Positions 16,733-25,437 of a DNA stretch of 64,000 nucleotides are shown piece after piece. The stretch comes from Alishewanella jeotgali KCTC 22429 (GTDB lineage: Bacteria > Pseudomonadota > Gammaproteobacteria > Enterobacterales > Alteromonadaceae). Made by a program: the position numbers and the translations under genes. The notes below the pieces were generated by a model. It had not been told where the DNA came from, searched no databases, and saw only the letters and a program-made list of their open reading frames with translations. Every line of letters starts with the position of its first letter. Position 1 is the first letter of the stretch. The stretch spans positions 62,001 through 126,000 of the forward strand of contig NZ_AHTH01000010.1 in NCBI RefSeq assembly GCF_000245735.1, read 5' to 3'.

Positions 16733-17106
16733 GGCCCCACCTCCTGTAACCGCAAACGCTTACGCATTAGCAGAGTGTTATAGCGGGTGATTGATGGTGG
16801 CTGCTGACTCTGCTCGCTCGTTTCCAAGACTAGCAATTCACACTGCAGCGCAGCATCAGACCAGGCGGCATAGACGCCAGGGCATGAGGGCAGAACAAAG
16901 CTACTCTCCTTGATTTCATTAGCATCTAAGGTTTTTAATTGCTGCAAATGCTGCTCCAACGCTCGCAACTCCTGCTGCAATTGCTGTTGGGCGATCTGCG
17001 CCGACTTGTAGCTGAGCTGACTCAGCAATAGATTACTTGCGACAACTAATAACATTACGACTAAAAACAACAGCGCACTGAGCAAAACCAATCCTCGCTC
17101 TCTCAT
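16729..17106 (-). CDS. PilX-like minor pilin (set B, short)
   Basis: 125 residues: the start MRERGLVLLSALLFLVVMLLV has the PilX-type N-terminus, which lacks the usual Glu5 context, followed by a Gln-rich coiled-coil helix (about 30-60) and a short C-terminal domain with two cysteines. PilX subunits help pilus aggregation and the tip complex. It is much shorter than the PilX of the upstream set. It overlaps the PilY1-like gene by four bases and follows the PilW-like gene by 54 bases. Confidence 0.7.
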   Translation of the reverse strand: MRERGLVLLSALLFLVVMLLVVASNLLLSQLSYKSAQIAQQQLQQELRALEQHLQQLKTLDANEIKESSFVLPSCPGVYAAWSDAALQCELLVLETSEQSQQPPSITRYNTLLMRKRLRLQEVGP

Positions 17107-17160
17107 AGCTCCTCCGATGTTTCAGTTACAATAAATTAATGTTAAAAAAGCTCCTTAACT

Positions 17161-18111
17161 CTAACCTTCAGCAACGGCAAATTGTACAGCTCCACTTAGT
17201 AACAAGCGGCGATAATGATCACCAGGGGCAACAAAACGACTCTCCCCCATTTGATAGTTTTGGTTATTACGATAACGCCGATCCGGTTCCAAAGTTCTTA
17301 GCAATACGTAAAAACGGATCCCGGTAATTCGATACTGTTGCTGCAACCAGTGTGCATCTTGCATTTGCGCTGTTGGCAGCAGAGCATCGGACTTACCATC
17401 CAGATCGGTATCAATTAGAAACTCGAAATGTAAACGTTCAACCCCATCAAGTATCGAGTCGGTGCTAATACTGGCCTGGCCTGAAGCAGTTCGGATCAGT
17501 CTTTTGCGCATCAATACCGGCACATCACTATCAGCCTGACGCTGCATTTGGATATACAGCACCAAATGTTGGTAGGGATAAATAAGATTATCCGTATGTA
17601 AATTGCTATCCCGGTTCAAAAAATAGGCCTGCGGCAAGTCGGCAGTAAGATAAAATCGATTGGAACGCATCTCTGCAGCTGCGACTGACGCTCCTAATGC
17701 TCGCTTTATCTGGATAAATTCAGTTTCTTTAGCGACATCATTCAGACAATTCAGCTGCCTACCACCTTGCCCCAGCCCTGCGTACAGATTGATAAATGGC
17801 TGTCCAACAACAGGGAAACTACCACTATCCAGACCTGACTCCAGGCAATCACCTGCAGGAGAGGCAATTTCCGATATCGCATCTTGCATTTGAGCCAGTG
17901 TTTTGCCAGCCAGAAAGCCGCCATTTTGGAGTTCGTTATACAGTAGATTAAGGGCTAACTGGCCATTTTGCTGTAAGAAAGCTAATTGACGACTTTGGGT
18001 TGAAGAAGCACTCAAGGTATTAAAAGCTGTCAGCATTAAAACGAGCAACATCAACCCTAAAGCGGTTGCTATCATTAATTCTGTTAGTGTTAAGCCTCCT
18101 TGCCTTTGCAT
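17161..18111 (-). CDS. PilW-like minor pilin (set B)
   Basis: 316 residues; prepilin signal MQRQGG then LTLTELMIATALGLMLLVLML with the Glu5 position, followed by NGQLALNLLYNELQNGGFLAG, a hallmark of PilW. The large C-terminal domain includes DTDLDGKSDALL, an acidic calcium-loop-like segment. It is separated by only three bases from the PilV-like gene upstream. PilW is one of the core minor pilins that start assembly. Confidence 0.85.
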   Translation of the reverse strand: MQRQGGLTLTELMIATALGLMLLVLMLTAFNTLSASSTQSRQLAFLQQNGQLALNLLYNELQNGGFLAGKTLAQMQDAISEIASPAGDCLESGLDSGSFPVVGQPFINLYAGLGQGGRQLNCLNDVAKETEFIQIKRALGASVAAAEMRSNRFYLTADLPQAYFLNRDSNLHTDNLIYPYQHLVLYIQMQRQADSDVPVLMRKRLIRTASGQASISTDSILDGVERLHFEFLIDTDLDGKSDALLPTAQMQDAHWLQQQYRITGIRFYVLLRTLEPDRRYRNNQNYQMGESRFVAPGDHYRRLLLSGAVQFAVAEG

Positions 18112-18114
18112 CGC

Positions 18115-18600
18115 TTACTCCTGGCTGCCAAGCCTTAACACGTTTCGATCAGGCCCTGTGCGGCAACCTTTCGTCGCTTGTGTAGCCAGGGTAGTACGCC
18201 CTTGCCAGCTGGCTTCAAGCTGCATAGAACCATGCTGTTTGTTTAAGCAAAAAGCCGGTTGGAACAATAACCCGTAACCGTTATCATTCAGCCAGTCTTG
18301 CTGCCAGCGAGCAATAAGAAATTGAGTGAAGTCTGATTCAGTACAGGGCGAAGAAGTAGTGCACGGCACCATCGCCAGAGCACTATCAGCGGTAACTGAA
18401 ACTGTTGGCGAAACACCATCCAGTGTCGAGAGTTGTTGCAGAATATCACGAGATAATGCTACTACCGAGGTGCGTTGAGTCGCTTCTGTCACCAAACGGA
18501 GTGCTTGCAATTGCGCAGCAAGCACGCCAAGTAAGCCTACCTTCAAGATAAGCAATGTGATCAGCACTTCAACTAATGTCGCACCTCGCTGGCGAGTCAT
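18115..18600 (-). CDS. PilV-like minor pilin (set B)
   Basis: 161 residues; prepilin signal MTRQRG, then ATLVEVLITLLILKVGLLGVLAAQLQAL with Glu5, typical of PilV. The C-terminal domain contains paired cysteines (PCTTSSPC). It is the first gene of set B, 83 bases downstream of the end of set A and on the same strand, so both sets may belong to one long transcript or have separate promoters; no clear terminator lies between them. Confidence 0.85.
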   Translation of the reverse strand: MTRQRGATLVEVLITLLILKVGLLGVLAAQLQALRLVTEATQRTSVVALSRDILQQLSTLDGVSPTVSVTADSALAMVPCTTSSPCTESDFTQFLIARWQQDWLNDNGYGLLFQPAFCLNKQHGSMQLEASWQGRTTLATQATKGCRTGPDRNVLRLGSQE

Positions 18601-18683
18601 AACGACCTCGGTTAATTAGTCTTGGGACAATAACCATAGATCACGCACCAGAAAAGTCAAAAAAAATTTACTTAAAATTAAAC

Positions 18684-19889
18684 TCACTTGGTTACTTCAG
18701 TCCAACTGGTTACCCGAATTGATGTTGAGCCACTACTTCCTGTTCCACTATTAGTATCCGTAAAACTCCAAAGCTCCTTCGCAGCGGTACCTAGTAGTGC
18801 TCGGCCTTGGGCAACTAATTGTCGATTGAATTCAATCTTCGCGTTACCACCGCCTTTTAAATCCAGATCGATAGTTGCCTCAGCCGAGCCAAAGGTCCAA
18901 TTATCAGGCTGGCCTGAAACGACATTCTTCACCATATGAGCAACGACCAAGGTACCTCGTAATCCATTGTTACCTAAACCATTCAGTCTAACCTGACTTC
19001 CGGTAACAATAATTAAGCCATCAAAAGTAGCTTGCCCACTAAATATTACGTTGCCTTCAACAATCAAAATCCCTGTACCTGTTGTATTGCCTGCTAATTC
19101 ACAACTTGACGGACAGTTCAAAATGTAGATTCTTGGTAATGACGTTGGGAAAGATTTATTATTAATACTGTTTTCATATAAGCAATTACTAGTTACCGCA
19201 CATTCTGCTTTAACAGTATCGATAAATTTACGCATATCGTTTGCATCACCAAATGGTCCGCTAAACTCAACTTGTTTCACCCCTCCGACATAATTTGCCT
19301 CCCGGCTGTCCTTGGTCGAGTCTAAAATCTTCTGCACATTACCTTGAGTGTTAGTCGCAACAGCAGGAGCAACTACAGAGCCGGCTATTTGTTCGCCCAC
19401 AATTTGAAACTGGGAGCTACTGGCGGCTGTCATATTTTTTATGGTTCCAATGATGTTCATCGCTGCAAGATTCCCCTCACCAGAACCTCTCTGCATAATG
19501 CTTTGAATGCACCGTTTTACCCCGGAATCGTTATGAGCTCCACAACTTACAATTAGCGCTCTATTTCCAACAAAATCAATGCTTTCTATATACCAATGCA
19601 GTCCACTTGAAATAGCATCTTTTAAACCTTCTTGCTTAACCTTTTCTGCTCCCCATGTCGCATTCGAGGCCGGCCACTTCGCAAGGTTGGTCGGGACCAT
19701 AAAAAAGTTTCGTGAAGCGACTAAGCCACTTTCGGCCTTCATCATTGCCTCAGAAATTTGCTTTTGATTTCCCGCCAATCGCTCACCAAGCATCGAATTA
19801 CCAACACCGGCAATGCCAACAATAGTGATAATTAACAGTAACAATAAACTTACGATAAGCACTGAGCCATTTTGGTAATTTTTCATCAT
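18684..19889 (-). CDS. PilX-type pilus assembly protein with extended C-terminal domain (set A)
   Basis: 401 residues. The N-terminal membrane segment is of PilX type (GSVLIVSLLLLLIITIVGIAG, then NSMLGERLAGN). A long beta-rich C-terminal region includes GTGILIVEGNVIFSGQATF and LIIVTGSQVRLNG, which look like solenoid repeats of the kind seen in extended PilX proteins. It is three times as long as the PilX-like protein of set B. Two ATGs are adjacent; GAGGG lies upstream of both. It is the last gene of set A. Confidence 0.75.
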   Translation of the reverse strand: MMKNYQNGSVLIVSLLLLLIITIVGIAGVGNSMLGERLAGNQKQISEAMMKAESGLVASRNFFMVPTNLAKWPASNATWGAEKVKQEGLKDAISSGLHWYIESIDFVGNRALIVSCGAHNDSGVKRCIQSIMQRGSGEGNLAAMNIIGTIKNMTAASSSQFQIVGEQIAGSVVAPAVATNTQGNVQKILDSTKDSREANYVGGVKQVEFSGPFGDANDMRKFIDTVKAECAVTSNCLYENSINNKSFPTSLPRIYILNCPSSCELAGNTTGTGILIVEGNVIFSGQATFDGLIIVTGSQVRLNGLGNNGLRGTLVVAHMVKNVVSGQPDNWTFGSAEATIDLDLKGGGNAKIEFNRQLVAQGRALLGTAAKELWSFTDTNSGTGSSGSTSIRVTSWTEVTK

Positions 19890-19901
19890 TTTGCCCTCAT
19901 C

Positions 19902-20417
19902 TTAACTACCGAACTTTCTCGTTAAGATATTATTTCGAACCCCTACTCGGAAATTTACTGTCACCAAATTAGTATTTGTTGCCCTCATGGATAGCTGTAC
20001 TGAAACACCTATAGCCGTGGGACAATCATTTCCACCTACCGATAGACAACTGGTATTAAAACCACTAATGTTTTGCGACAAAATCTCTGGTGTTGCTAAA
20101 CCGACCTGCCTAACTAAGGTGTTGTTCGCTTCGAGACGATATTCTGTTGTACCTTCGGGTCCAATCAGAATGAGAGTAGGAGCGGTTCCAACAATATTGC
20201 CAGCTCTAATATCGCTGGCCAAAAAATCACTAATTAAACTGAGATCGCTTTGTAAGCGGTTAAAACGCTGAGCTTCGTTGTATGCTTGCTGCCCGCTAAT
20301 AAAGATCTGAATACCTCCACCCAATACAACGATGCCCAATGTAAGAGCTATAAGCAGTTCAACCAAGGTAATACCTTGCTGCCATCGGTTCGTATACTTT
20401 TCGGTGCTTGATATCAT
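19902..20417 (-). CDS. PilW-like minor pilin (set A, short)
   Basis: 171 residues; a longer leader than usual (MISSTEKYTNRWQQG) before ITLVELLIALTLGIVVLGGGI with Glu5, then FNRLQSDLSLISDFLASDIRAGN as in PilW. Its start overlaps the PilV stop by four bases (ATGA). It is about half the length of the set B PilW, lacking much of the C-terminal domain, but ends cleanly. Confidence 0.8.
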   Translation of the reverse strand: MISSTEKYTNRWQQGITLVELLIALTLGIVVLGGGIQIFISGQQAYNEAQRFNRLQSDLSLISDFLASDIRAGNIVGTAPTLILIGPEGTTEYRLEANNTLVRQVGLATPEILSQNISGFNTSCLSVGGNDCPTAIGVSVQLSMRATNTNLVTVNFRVGVRNNILTRKFGS

Positions 20418-20830
20418 GGGTACAGGTCCATTTCATAAACGAAGGTTTCTACTGCATTGGTGTCTGCCAATCTATTCTCTTGCCACCTTACAGAAATCCT
20501 CCACTTACCACCGCCTAAATCTTCAATAGCACTTGCCGCAGTTGCTGCAGGCAACACCCCATTCCAGGCAGCGAGCCATTCTGTTTGAATAGTTGCAGCA
20601 GACTTTGCCGGGGTATCGCCAAGATTGATCCAGAGGCGCTCAGAGGCATCCATGGCAATTACGCTGGCTAGCGTACGTTGGAACGCAGAGTGGCTGTTCT
20701 GTACCGTCTTGAGCTGTAACGCTGCCATGCCGAGCAATCCGATTGCGATTATTAACACCGCGATTAATACTTCCAACAACGAAAAGCCGACCTGTGTAGT
20801 TCGTTGCCCGGATACTTTCACGTCCATCAT
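20414..20830 (-). CDS. PilV-like minor pilin (set A)
   Basis: 138 residues from the ATG at 20830, which overlaps the upstream FimT stop (TAATG) and follows a GGGGGG stretch. The prepilin leader ends at QVG, then FSLLEVLIAVLIIAIGLLGMAALQLKT with Glu5. Translational coupling with the upstream pilin supports this start over the ATG four codons earlier. Role as a core minor pilin is inferred from family. Confidence 0.82.
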   Translation of the reverse strand: MMDVKVSGQRTTQVGFSLLEVLIAVLIIAIGLLGMAALQLKTVQNSHSAFQRTLASVIAMDASERLWINLGDTPAKSAATIQTEWLAAWNGVLPAATAASAIEDLGGGKWRISVRWQENRLADTNAVETFVYEMDLYP

Positions 20831-21285
20831 TACCCCCCACAAGCACCGGCTTCGATCTTTAGTGCACCACCGGTTTCGATGAGTAATTGCCGTTGGTTAC
20901 CATAATACGAGAGCTCAAAACAGTTACCGGCGCTTTGACGCCGGCCGCGTAGATCAAAAACTACCGCTACCACCCCTGAGCCCTTCAAGGCCACTGAGCT
21001 TGTGGTTTTATCAACTGACCGCAACACCGTAGTTGTCCCTGGTTGAATAACTTCAGCCTTCCAGCCGTTACCCGTCGTTAGATTCACCGTAACATTAACC
21101 CGACGTTTGATCGCTTCAGTTCGCGCATAATGCATTACACCCAATAGCTCATTAGCCTGACTGCGCAAAGTGTTTTGCCGCATCATTTCGACAAAAGAGG
21201 GCGCAGCTATACCAATAATAATCGCCAACACCGCGATGGTGACCATTAACTCAACTAAACTAAAACCAGATTTGTTTATTCGCAT
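20830..21285 (-). CDS. FimT/GspH-like minor pilin (set A)
   Basis: 151 residues starting MRINKSG, then FSLVELMVTIAVLAIIIGIAAPSF with Glu5. The GspH-like domain has LLGVMHYARTEAIKRR, typical of FimT/FimU, and ends with a cysteine pair. A 43-codon upstream extension of the frame overlaps the PilE gene and is rejected. It lies four bases after the PilE stop. FimT-type proteins are implicated in DNA binding for natural uptake in some bacteria; whether that holds here is unknown. Confidence 0.83.
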   Translation of the reverse strand: MRINKSGFSLVELMVTIAVLAIIIGIAAPSFVEMMRQNTLRSQANELLGVMHYARTEAIKRRVNVTVNLTTGNGWKAEVIQPGTTTVLRSVDKTTSSVALKGSGVVAVVFDLRGRRQSAGNCFELSYYGNQRQLLIETGGALKIEAGACGG

Positions 21286-21289
21286 ACGG

Positions 21290-21688
21290 TTACCAACAAC
21301 CTGCCGGAGTTGAAGTTTTGACCCCAGCCTGATTAATCGTGAAACTCTTACAACTATCTTTTGTTTGTCGCGAACCACTGGCAGGTTCGGCAGTAATGGT
21401 ATAAGTGGTGGCACCCTTCGTCAGAGTGATACTATAAAAACCCGCCGGCGAGGTGGCAGGAGCAGAGTTGTAAGTAGCGTAGCTGTTGTTAAGCGTGTAG
21501 TGCCGCTCCAATTGCTGTGAAATATTTAACAGCGCATCCCGTGCATCCGTCCGGCCAGATCTCAAGACATAATTCTGATAAGACGGAAACGCGATACTGG
21601 CCAAAATAGCGATAATGACCACCACAACCATGACTTCTATTAATGTAAAACCCTGTTGTTCAGCGGGCTTAACGGATTTGTACTGCAT
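21290..21688 (-). CDS. PilE-like minor type IV pilin (set A)
   Basis: 132 residues from the ATG at 21688, preceded by TGGAAG at good spacing. The prepilin leader ends EQQG, then FTLIEVMVVVVIIAILASIAFPSYQNYVLRS with Glu5. Cysteines near the C-terminus (SCKSF and CW) form the usual pilin loop. It heads set A and shares its layout with the PilE of set B, which sits at the far end of that set. Confidence 0.85.
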   Translation of the reverse strand: MQYKSVKPAEQQGFTLIEVMVVVVIIAILASIAFPSYQNYVLRSGRTDARDALLNISQQLERHYTLNNSYATYNSAPATSPAGFYSITLTKGATTYTITAEPASGSRQTKDSCKSFTINQAGVKTSTPAGCW

Positions 21689-21824
21689 AATCTTCCAAAA
21701 CGTCATATAAACCTATGAATTAACCATATCATTTACTCGGTCTAGTGCGAGTCGAAACGGATAAAAGGTAATTTTTTCTGACCAGCGGTAAAGAGTCGAA
21801 CCGTTCCACTGCACTATGGATAGT

Positions 21825-22529
21825 TCAGGAATGTAAGGCTTGCTTAACTGTGCCTAACGCGCGCCGGCTAATTGGTAATTTGTACTTTCCTTGCACCAAT
21901 TCTGCCAGGGCGGGACCCGTTGCAGGCTGGCGGATAGCGGTCAGGTATAGAGGGTTAATCAACGTTTGGCGGTGAATGCGCAGTAACTGCGGATACGCCG
22001 CTTCGAGCTGATGCAGGCTTTTATCTAGCAAAATATTCTGGTCAGCAAGTTGCATCCGGACGTATTTGTCTTCCGCAGCGAAAAACAGCACTTCCGTCAG
22101 GGGTACCGTTTTTTGTAAGCCCGCATGCTGATAACTGACCAGCGGCAATTCGAGCGGTTGTTGCTGGAGACGATTAAGCTGACAGGCGCGCTGTAAGCTG
22201 CGCTGCAACTGGCTTAAGCTGACAGGTTTAAGTAAATAATCAACCGGGTGCACGTTAAACGCCGCCAAGGCATGTTCAGGATAAGCGGTAACAAAAATCA
22301 AGGCCGGTGGCAGCGTGCTATTGGCAAAGGCCTCTGCCAATTGTAAACCACTCTCACCGGGCATCGAGATGTCGAGTAGCACCAGATCCGGTTGCAAGCT
22401 AGCTGCCAGTTGCCTGGCCTGCTCTGCCGATGCCGCTTCGGTGACTACTGCATTAACTGCGCATTCGGCGAGTAAGCGTCGCAACCGGCTGCGAGCCAGC
22501 GGCTCATCATCAACGATCAGAATATTCAT
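21825..22529 (-). CDS. LytTR-family response regulator (AlgR-like)
   Basis: 234 residues: receiver domain (1-120) with acidic pocket Asp7/Asp8, phosphoacceptor Asp53 (LVLLDISMPG) and KPVSLSQL, then a LytTR DNA-binding domain (about 130-232) with AAEDKYVRMQL and LRIHRQTLINPLYL. Its start overlaps the kinase stop by four bases, so the pair is one unit. In Pseudomonas, AlgR of the same architecture activates the fimU-pilVWXY1Y2E minor-pilin operon, and here the pair stands directly upstream of the pilin genes. Control of those genes is inferred from this. Confidence 0.8.
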   Translation of the reverse strand: MNILIVDDEPLARSRLRRLLAECAVNAVVTEAASAEQARQLAASLQPDLVLLDISMPGESGLQLAEAFANSTLPPALIFVTAYPEHALAAFNVHPVDYLLKPVSLSQLQRSLQRACQLNRLQQQPLELPLVSYQHAGLQKTVPLTEVLFFAAEDKYVRMQLADQNILLDKSLHQLEAAYPQLLRIHRQTLINPLYLTAIRQPATGPALAELVQGKYKLPISRRALGTVKQALHS

Positions 22530-23560
22530 GAGATCTGCTCCCTTGCTAAAGGTAACAGCAAGGTAACACTAAACTGTTGATTCTGGTCTTTGATCACCAT
22601 TTGCGCTTGCTCGGCAAATACATAGGCCAACCGCTGTTGAATATTCTGTAGCGCCATACCATTGTGTGGCTGACGACTGCCCTGCAGCGGATAGGGGTTT
22701 GTTATGACGATTTGCAACTGTTGGGCAGTTTGCGTCATCTTAAGCAGGATCTCACCACCAGCGGCTGCTGGCTCGATACCGTGCAACACAGCATTCTCCA
22801 GCAGGGGTTGCAAGGTTAAGGCCGGCAACTGTAACTCAGGTATTGGCTCTGGCAGCTGCCAATTCACCTTTAACCGCTCGCCTAACCGCCATTGTTCTAA
22901 CGATAAATAACGCCGGCAGAGTGCCAACTCTTCTGTCAGAGAGATGGTTTCCGCTGTTTGCATCGCCGCACGAAATAATGCCGCTAAATCCAGCAATGCC
23001 TGCTCTGCAGCGGCGGCATTCTGGTGTACCAGCTCAGCAGTAGAATTTAAGGTGTTAAATAAAAAGTGAGGCCGGATCCTGGCCTGCAGTGCTATCAGTT
23101 CAGCCCGGCTTTGGGCGGTGATACTTTTGCTTTGTTCATCCGACATGATCAGTAGCTGGATCACCAGTAAGGCCACCACAAAACAGATCAGCAAGTTATT
23201 AATGAGTAACGCGGGTAATTCAAGAGCAGGGGCTAATTGCTGAAAATACCAAAAACTAATTATCGTGCAGCCGGCGGTAATAGTCAGCAGAATCCCCTGG
23301 ATCAACAGCGCCAACTGCCAAAAACTCGCCCGGCTTAACAGTGGCGTGAACCAGCTAAATGTCAGACAACTAATTAAAGCGATCCACTGTAAAAACAGAC
23401 TGATAAAACCCAGGCGATACCAAGGCGAAGAGTCGATAGCAAAAGGCGCGAAGGCTAACAATAACGCCAGGCCCTGCGTGAACACAATCACCCGTAATAA
23501 CTGCACCGGGCTACGAAAATCAGGGAGGCGTCTGTTAACCTGAGTTGGCTGGTTTAACAT
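22526..23560 (-). CDS. LytS/AlgZ(FimS)-like sensor histidine kinase
   Basis: 344 residues: several transmembrane helices in the first 165 residues with little periplasmic sequence, then a His_kinase domain with ALQARIRPHFLFNTLNSTAEL (His in RPHFLFN), the N-box LLENAVLHGI and a G-box GMALQNIQQRL. This is the AlgZ/FimS type partnering LytTR regulators. Coupled to the AlgR-like gene downstream. The missing large sensor domain suggests it senses membrane or interacting-protein signals. Confidence 0.8.
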   Translation of the reverse strand: MLNQPTQVNRRLPDFRSPVQLLRVIVFTQGLALLLAFAPFAIDSSPWYRLGFISLFLQWIALISCLTFSWFTPLLSRASFWQLALLIQGILLTITAGCTIISFWYFQQLAPALELPALLINNLLICFVVALLVIQLLIMSDEQSKSITAQSRAELIALQARIRPHFLFNTLNSTAELVHQNAAAAEQALLDLAALFRAAMQTAETISLTEELALCRRYLSLEQWRLGERLKVNWQLPEPIPELQLPALTLQPLLENAVLHGIEPAAAGGEILLKMTQTAQQLQIVITNPYPLQGSRQPHNGMALQNIQQRLAYVFAEQAQMVIKDQNQQFSVTLLLPLAREQIS

Positions 23561-23585
23561 CAGCTAACCTCCCTGTCTGAAGACG

Positions 23586-24515
23586 TTATCTTAGCTCTGC
23601 CGGAATGGCGAACACCACATTCTCTTCGCGGCCGGTGGTTTCGGTCACCGTTTTACCGCCCCACATTTTCAGCTGGCTAATCACATCCTGCACCAGAATT
23701 TCCGGTGCAGAAGCACCGGCGGTAACGGCAACCCGGCTGATACCATCGAGCCAGCTTTGCTGGATATCGTTGGCGGTATCAATTAAATAGGCTTTGCAAC
23801 CAAGCTTTTCCGCCAGCTCGCGTAAGCGGTTTGAGTTACTGCTGTTTTTCGCACCTACCACCAGCATCAGTTCAGCCTTGGCGGCCAACTCGCGCACCGC
23901 ATCCTGGCGATTCTGGGTGGCGTAGCAAATATCATCTTTGCGCGGCCCTTCGATATCCGGAAAACGGGCACGCAGTGCATCAATCACATCGGCGGTGTCG
24001 TCTACCGACAAAGTGGTCTGGCTGCTGTAGCACAGCTGTGCCGGATTCTTAACCTGCAGCTTTGCCACATCCTCGACCGACTCCACCAGATAGATGCCAC
24101 CTGCAGCATTATCATACTGGCCCATGGTACCCTCTACCTCAGGATGTCCCGCATGACCAATCAGGATACACTCGGTGCCTTTGCGGCTGGCGCGGGTCAC
24201 TTCCATATGCACCTTAGTTACCAGTGGACAGGTGGCATCAAACACCTTTAAGCCGCGCTGCCGTGCATTTTCACGTACCGCCTGCGACACACCATGGGCG
24301 CTGAAAATCACAATATGGCTATCCGGCACTTCGTCCAGTTCATCCACAAACACCGCGCCGCGACGGCGTAAACCGTCCACTACAAATTTGTTGTGCACCA
24401 CTTCATGCCGCACATAGATCGGATGCGGAAACAGCTCCAGCGCCCGTTCTACAATGCTGATCGCCCGATCAACACCGGCACAAAAGCCCCGCGGGTTAGC
24501 GAGTAAAATATCCAT
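23586..24515 (-). CDS. ispH: 4-hydroxy-3-methylbut-2-enyl diphosphate reductase
   Basis: 309-residue iron-sulfur enzyme making IPP and DMAPP, the last step of the MEP isoprenoid pathway. Cys12 in [13 protein letters not shown], the Cys in [11 protein letters not shown] and the Cys in [11 protein letters not shown] are the cluster ligands. [12 protein letters not shown] and VTAGASAPE are family motifs. It follows fkpB by two bases in the conserved ileS-lspA-fkpB-ispH order. Confidence 0.96.
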   Translation of the reverse strand: MDILLANPRGFCAGVDRAISIVERALELFPHPIYVRHEVVHNKFVVDGLRRRGAVFVDELDEVPDSHIVIFSAHGVSQAVRENARQRGLKVFDATCPLVTKVHMEVTRASRKGTECILIGHAGHPEVEGTMGQYDNAAGGIYLVESVEDVAKLQVKNPAQLCYSSQTTLSVDDTADVIDALRARFPDIEGPRKDDICYATQNRQDAVRELAAKAELMLVVGAKNSSNSNRLRELAEKLGCKAYLIDTANDIQQSWLDGISRVAVTAGASAPEILVQDVISQLKMWGGKTVTETTGREENVVFAIPAELR

Positions 24516-24517
24516 CT

Positions 24518-24949
24518 TTAGCTTACCTGCACAATTTCGACATTGAAGGTCAGAGTCTGACCCGCTAGCGGATGATTAAAATCGACGGTGACCGAATCGC
24601 CCACCACGTCCCGCACTAAACCCGGCAATTCCGAGCCATCCGGCATCGCAAAGCCAATAATGGCGCCTACTTTCGCCGGCGCATCAGCCGAGAATTTACT
24701 GCGGTCAACGTAATAAATATTATCCGGGTTCGGCATACCATAGGCGTCTTCCGGGGCCAGGGTAAAGCTTTTTTTCTCTCCGGCCGACATGCCTAACAGC
24801 TGGGCTTCAAATGCCGGTGATAAGCTGCCATCGCCCATCTGTAATTTTGCCGGCTTGTTGTGCACCCGGGTACTCTCGGCGGCACTGCCATCGGCCAGCG
24901 TGATATCAAAGTGGAAGATTACCGTACTTTTGGCCTGAATTTCGCTCAT
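24518..24949 (-). CDS. fkpB: FKBP-type peptidyl-prolyl isomerase (SlpA-like)
   Basis: 143 residues with one FKBP domain interrupted by an insert-in-flap, as in E. coli FkpB/Slp[48 protein letters not shown], and [17 protein letters not shown] near the end. It catalyses proline cis/trans isomerisation and assists folding in the cytosol. It overlaps lspA by four bases. Confidence 0.93.
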   Translation of the reverse strand: MSEIQAKSTVIFHFDITLADGSAAESTRVHNKPAKLQMGDGSLSPAFEAQLLGMSAGEKKSFTLAPEDAYGMPNPDNIYYVDRSKFSADAPAKVGAIIGFAMPDGSELPGLVRDVVGDSVTVDFNHPLAGQTLTFNVEIVQVS

Positions 24950-25437
24950 TTTTTTGCCTCAGAATCACTGCTAAAACTGTCCCAGATAATCAGGGCGGCG
25001 CCAATACAGATCGCCGAATCGGCGATATTAAAGGCCGGATAATGCCAGGTCTGGTAATACAGATGGAAAAAGTCTATTACGTAACCATAGATACTGCGAT
25101 CAATTAAATTACCGATAGCGCCGGCAAACACCAGGCTCAATGCCAACCCCAGCTTAATCTGCTGCCGTGGTAACCGGCTCATCCAGACCGCAATCACGCT
25201 ACTTATCACCACCGCCAGAATCGTAAAGAACCAGCGTTGCCAGCCACCAGCGTCACTTAAGAACGAAAAGGCCGCGCCATAGTTACGCACATAGGTCAGA
25301 TTAAAAAATGGCAGTAATTCAATCGAATCGAACAGGGCCATATTTTGATGTACCAGCTGCTTGGTCAGCTGATCCAGACCGATTAACAGCAGGATCAGCC
25401 ACCACCAGCGCCAGGCGGTATTATTAAACAACTGCAT
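24946..25437 (-). CDS. lspA: Lipoprotein signal peptidase II
   Basis: 163-residue inner-membrane aspartyl protease that removes signal peptides from prolipoproteins. Four transmembrane helices are visible; the catalytic aspartates sit in AIGNLIDRSIYGYVIDFFH and FNIADSAICIG. It overlaps ileS by one base and fkpB by four. Confidence 0.95.
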   Translation of the reverse strand: MQLFNNTAWRWWWLILLLIGLDQLTKQLVHQNMALFDSIELLPFFNLTYVRNYGAAFSFLSDAGGWQRWFFTILAVVISSVIAVWMSRLPRQQIKLGLALSLVFAGAIGNLIDRSIYGYVIDFFHLYYQTWHYPAFNIADSAICIGAALIIWDSFSSDSEAKK

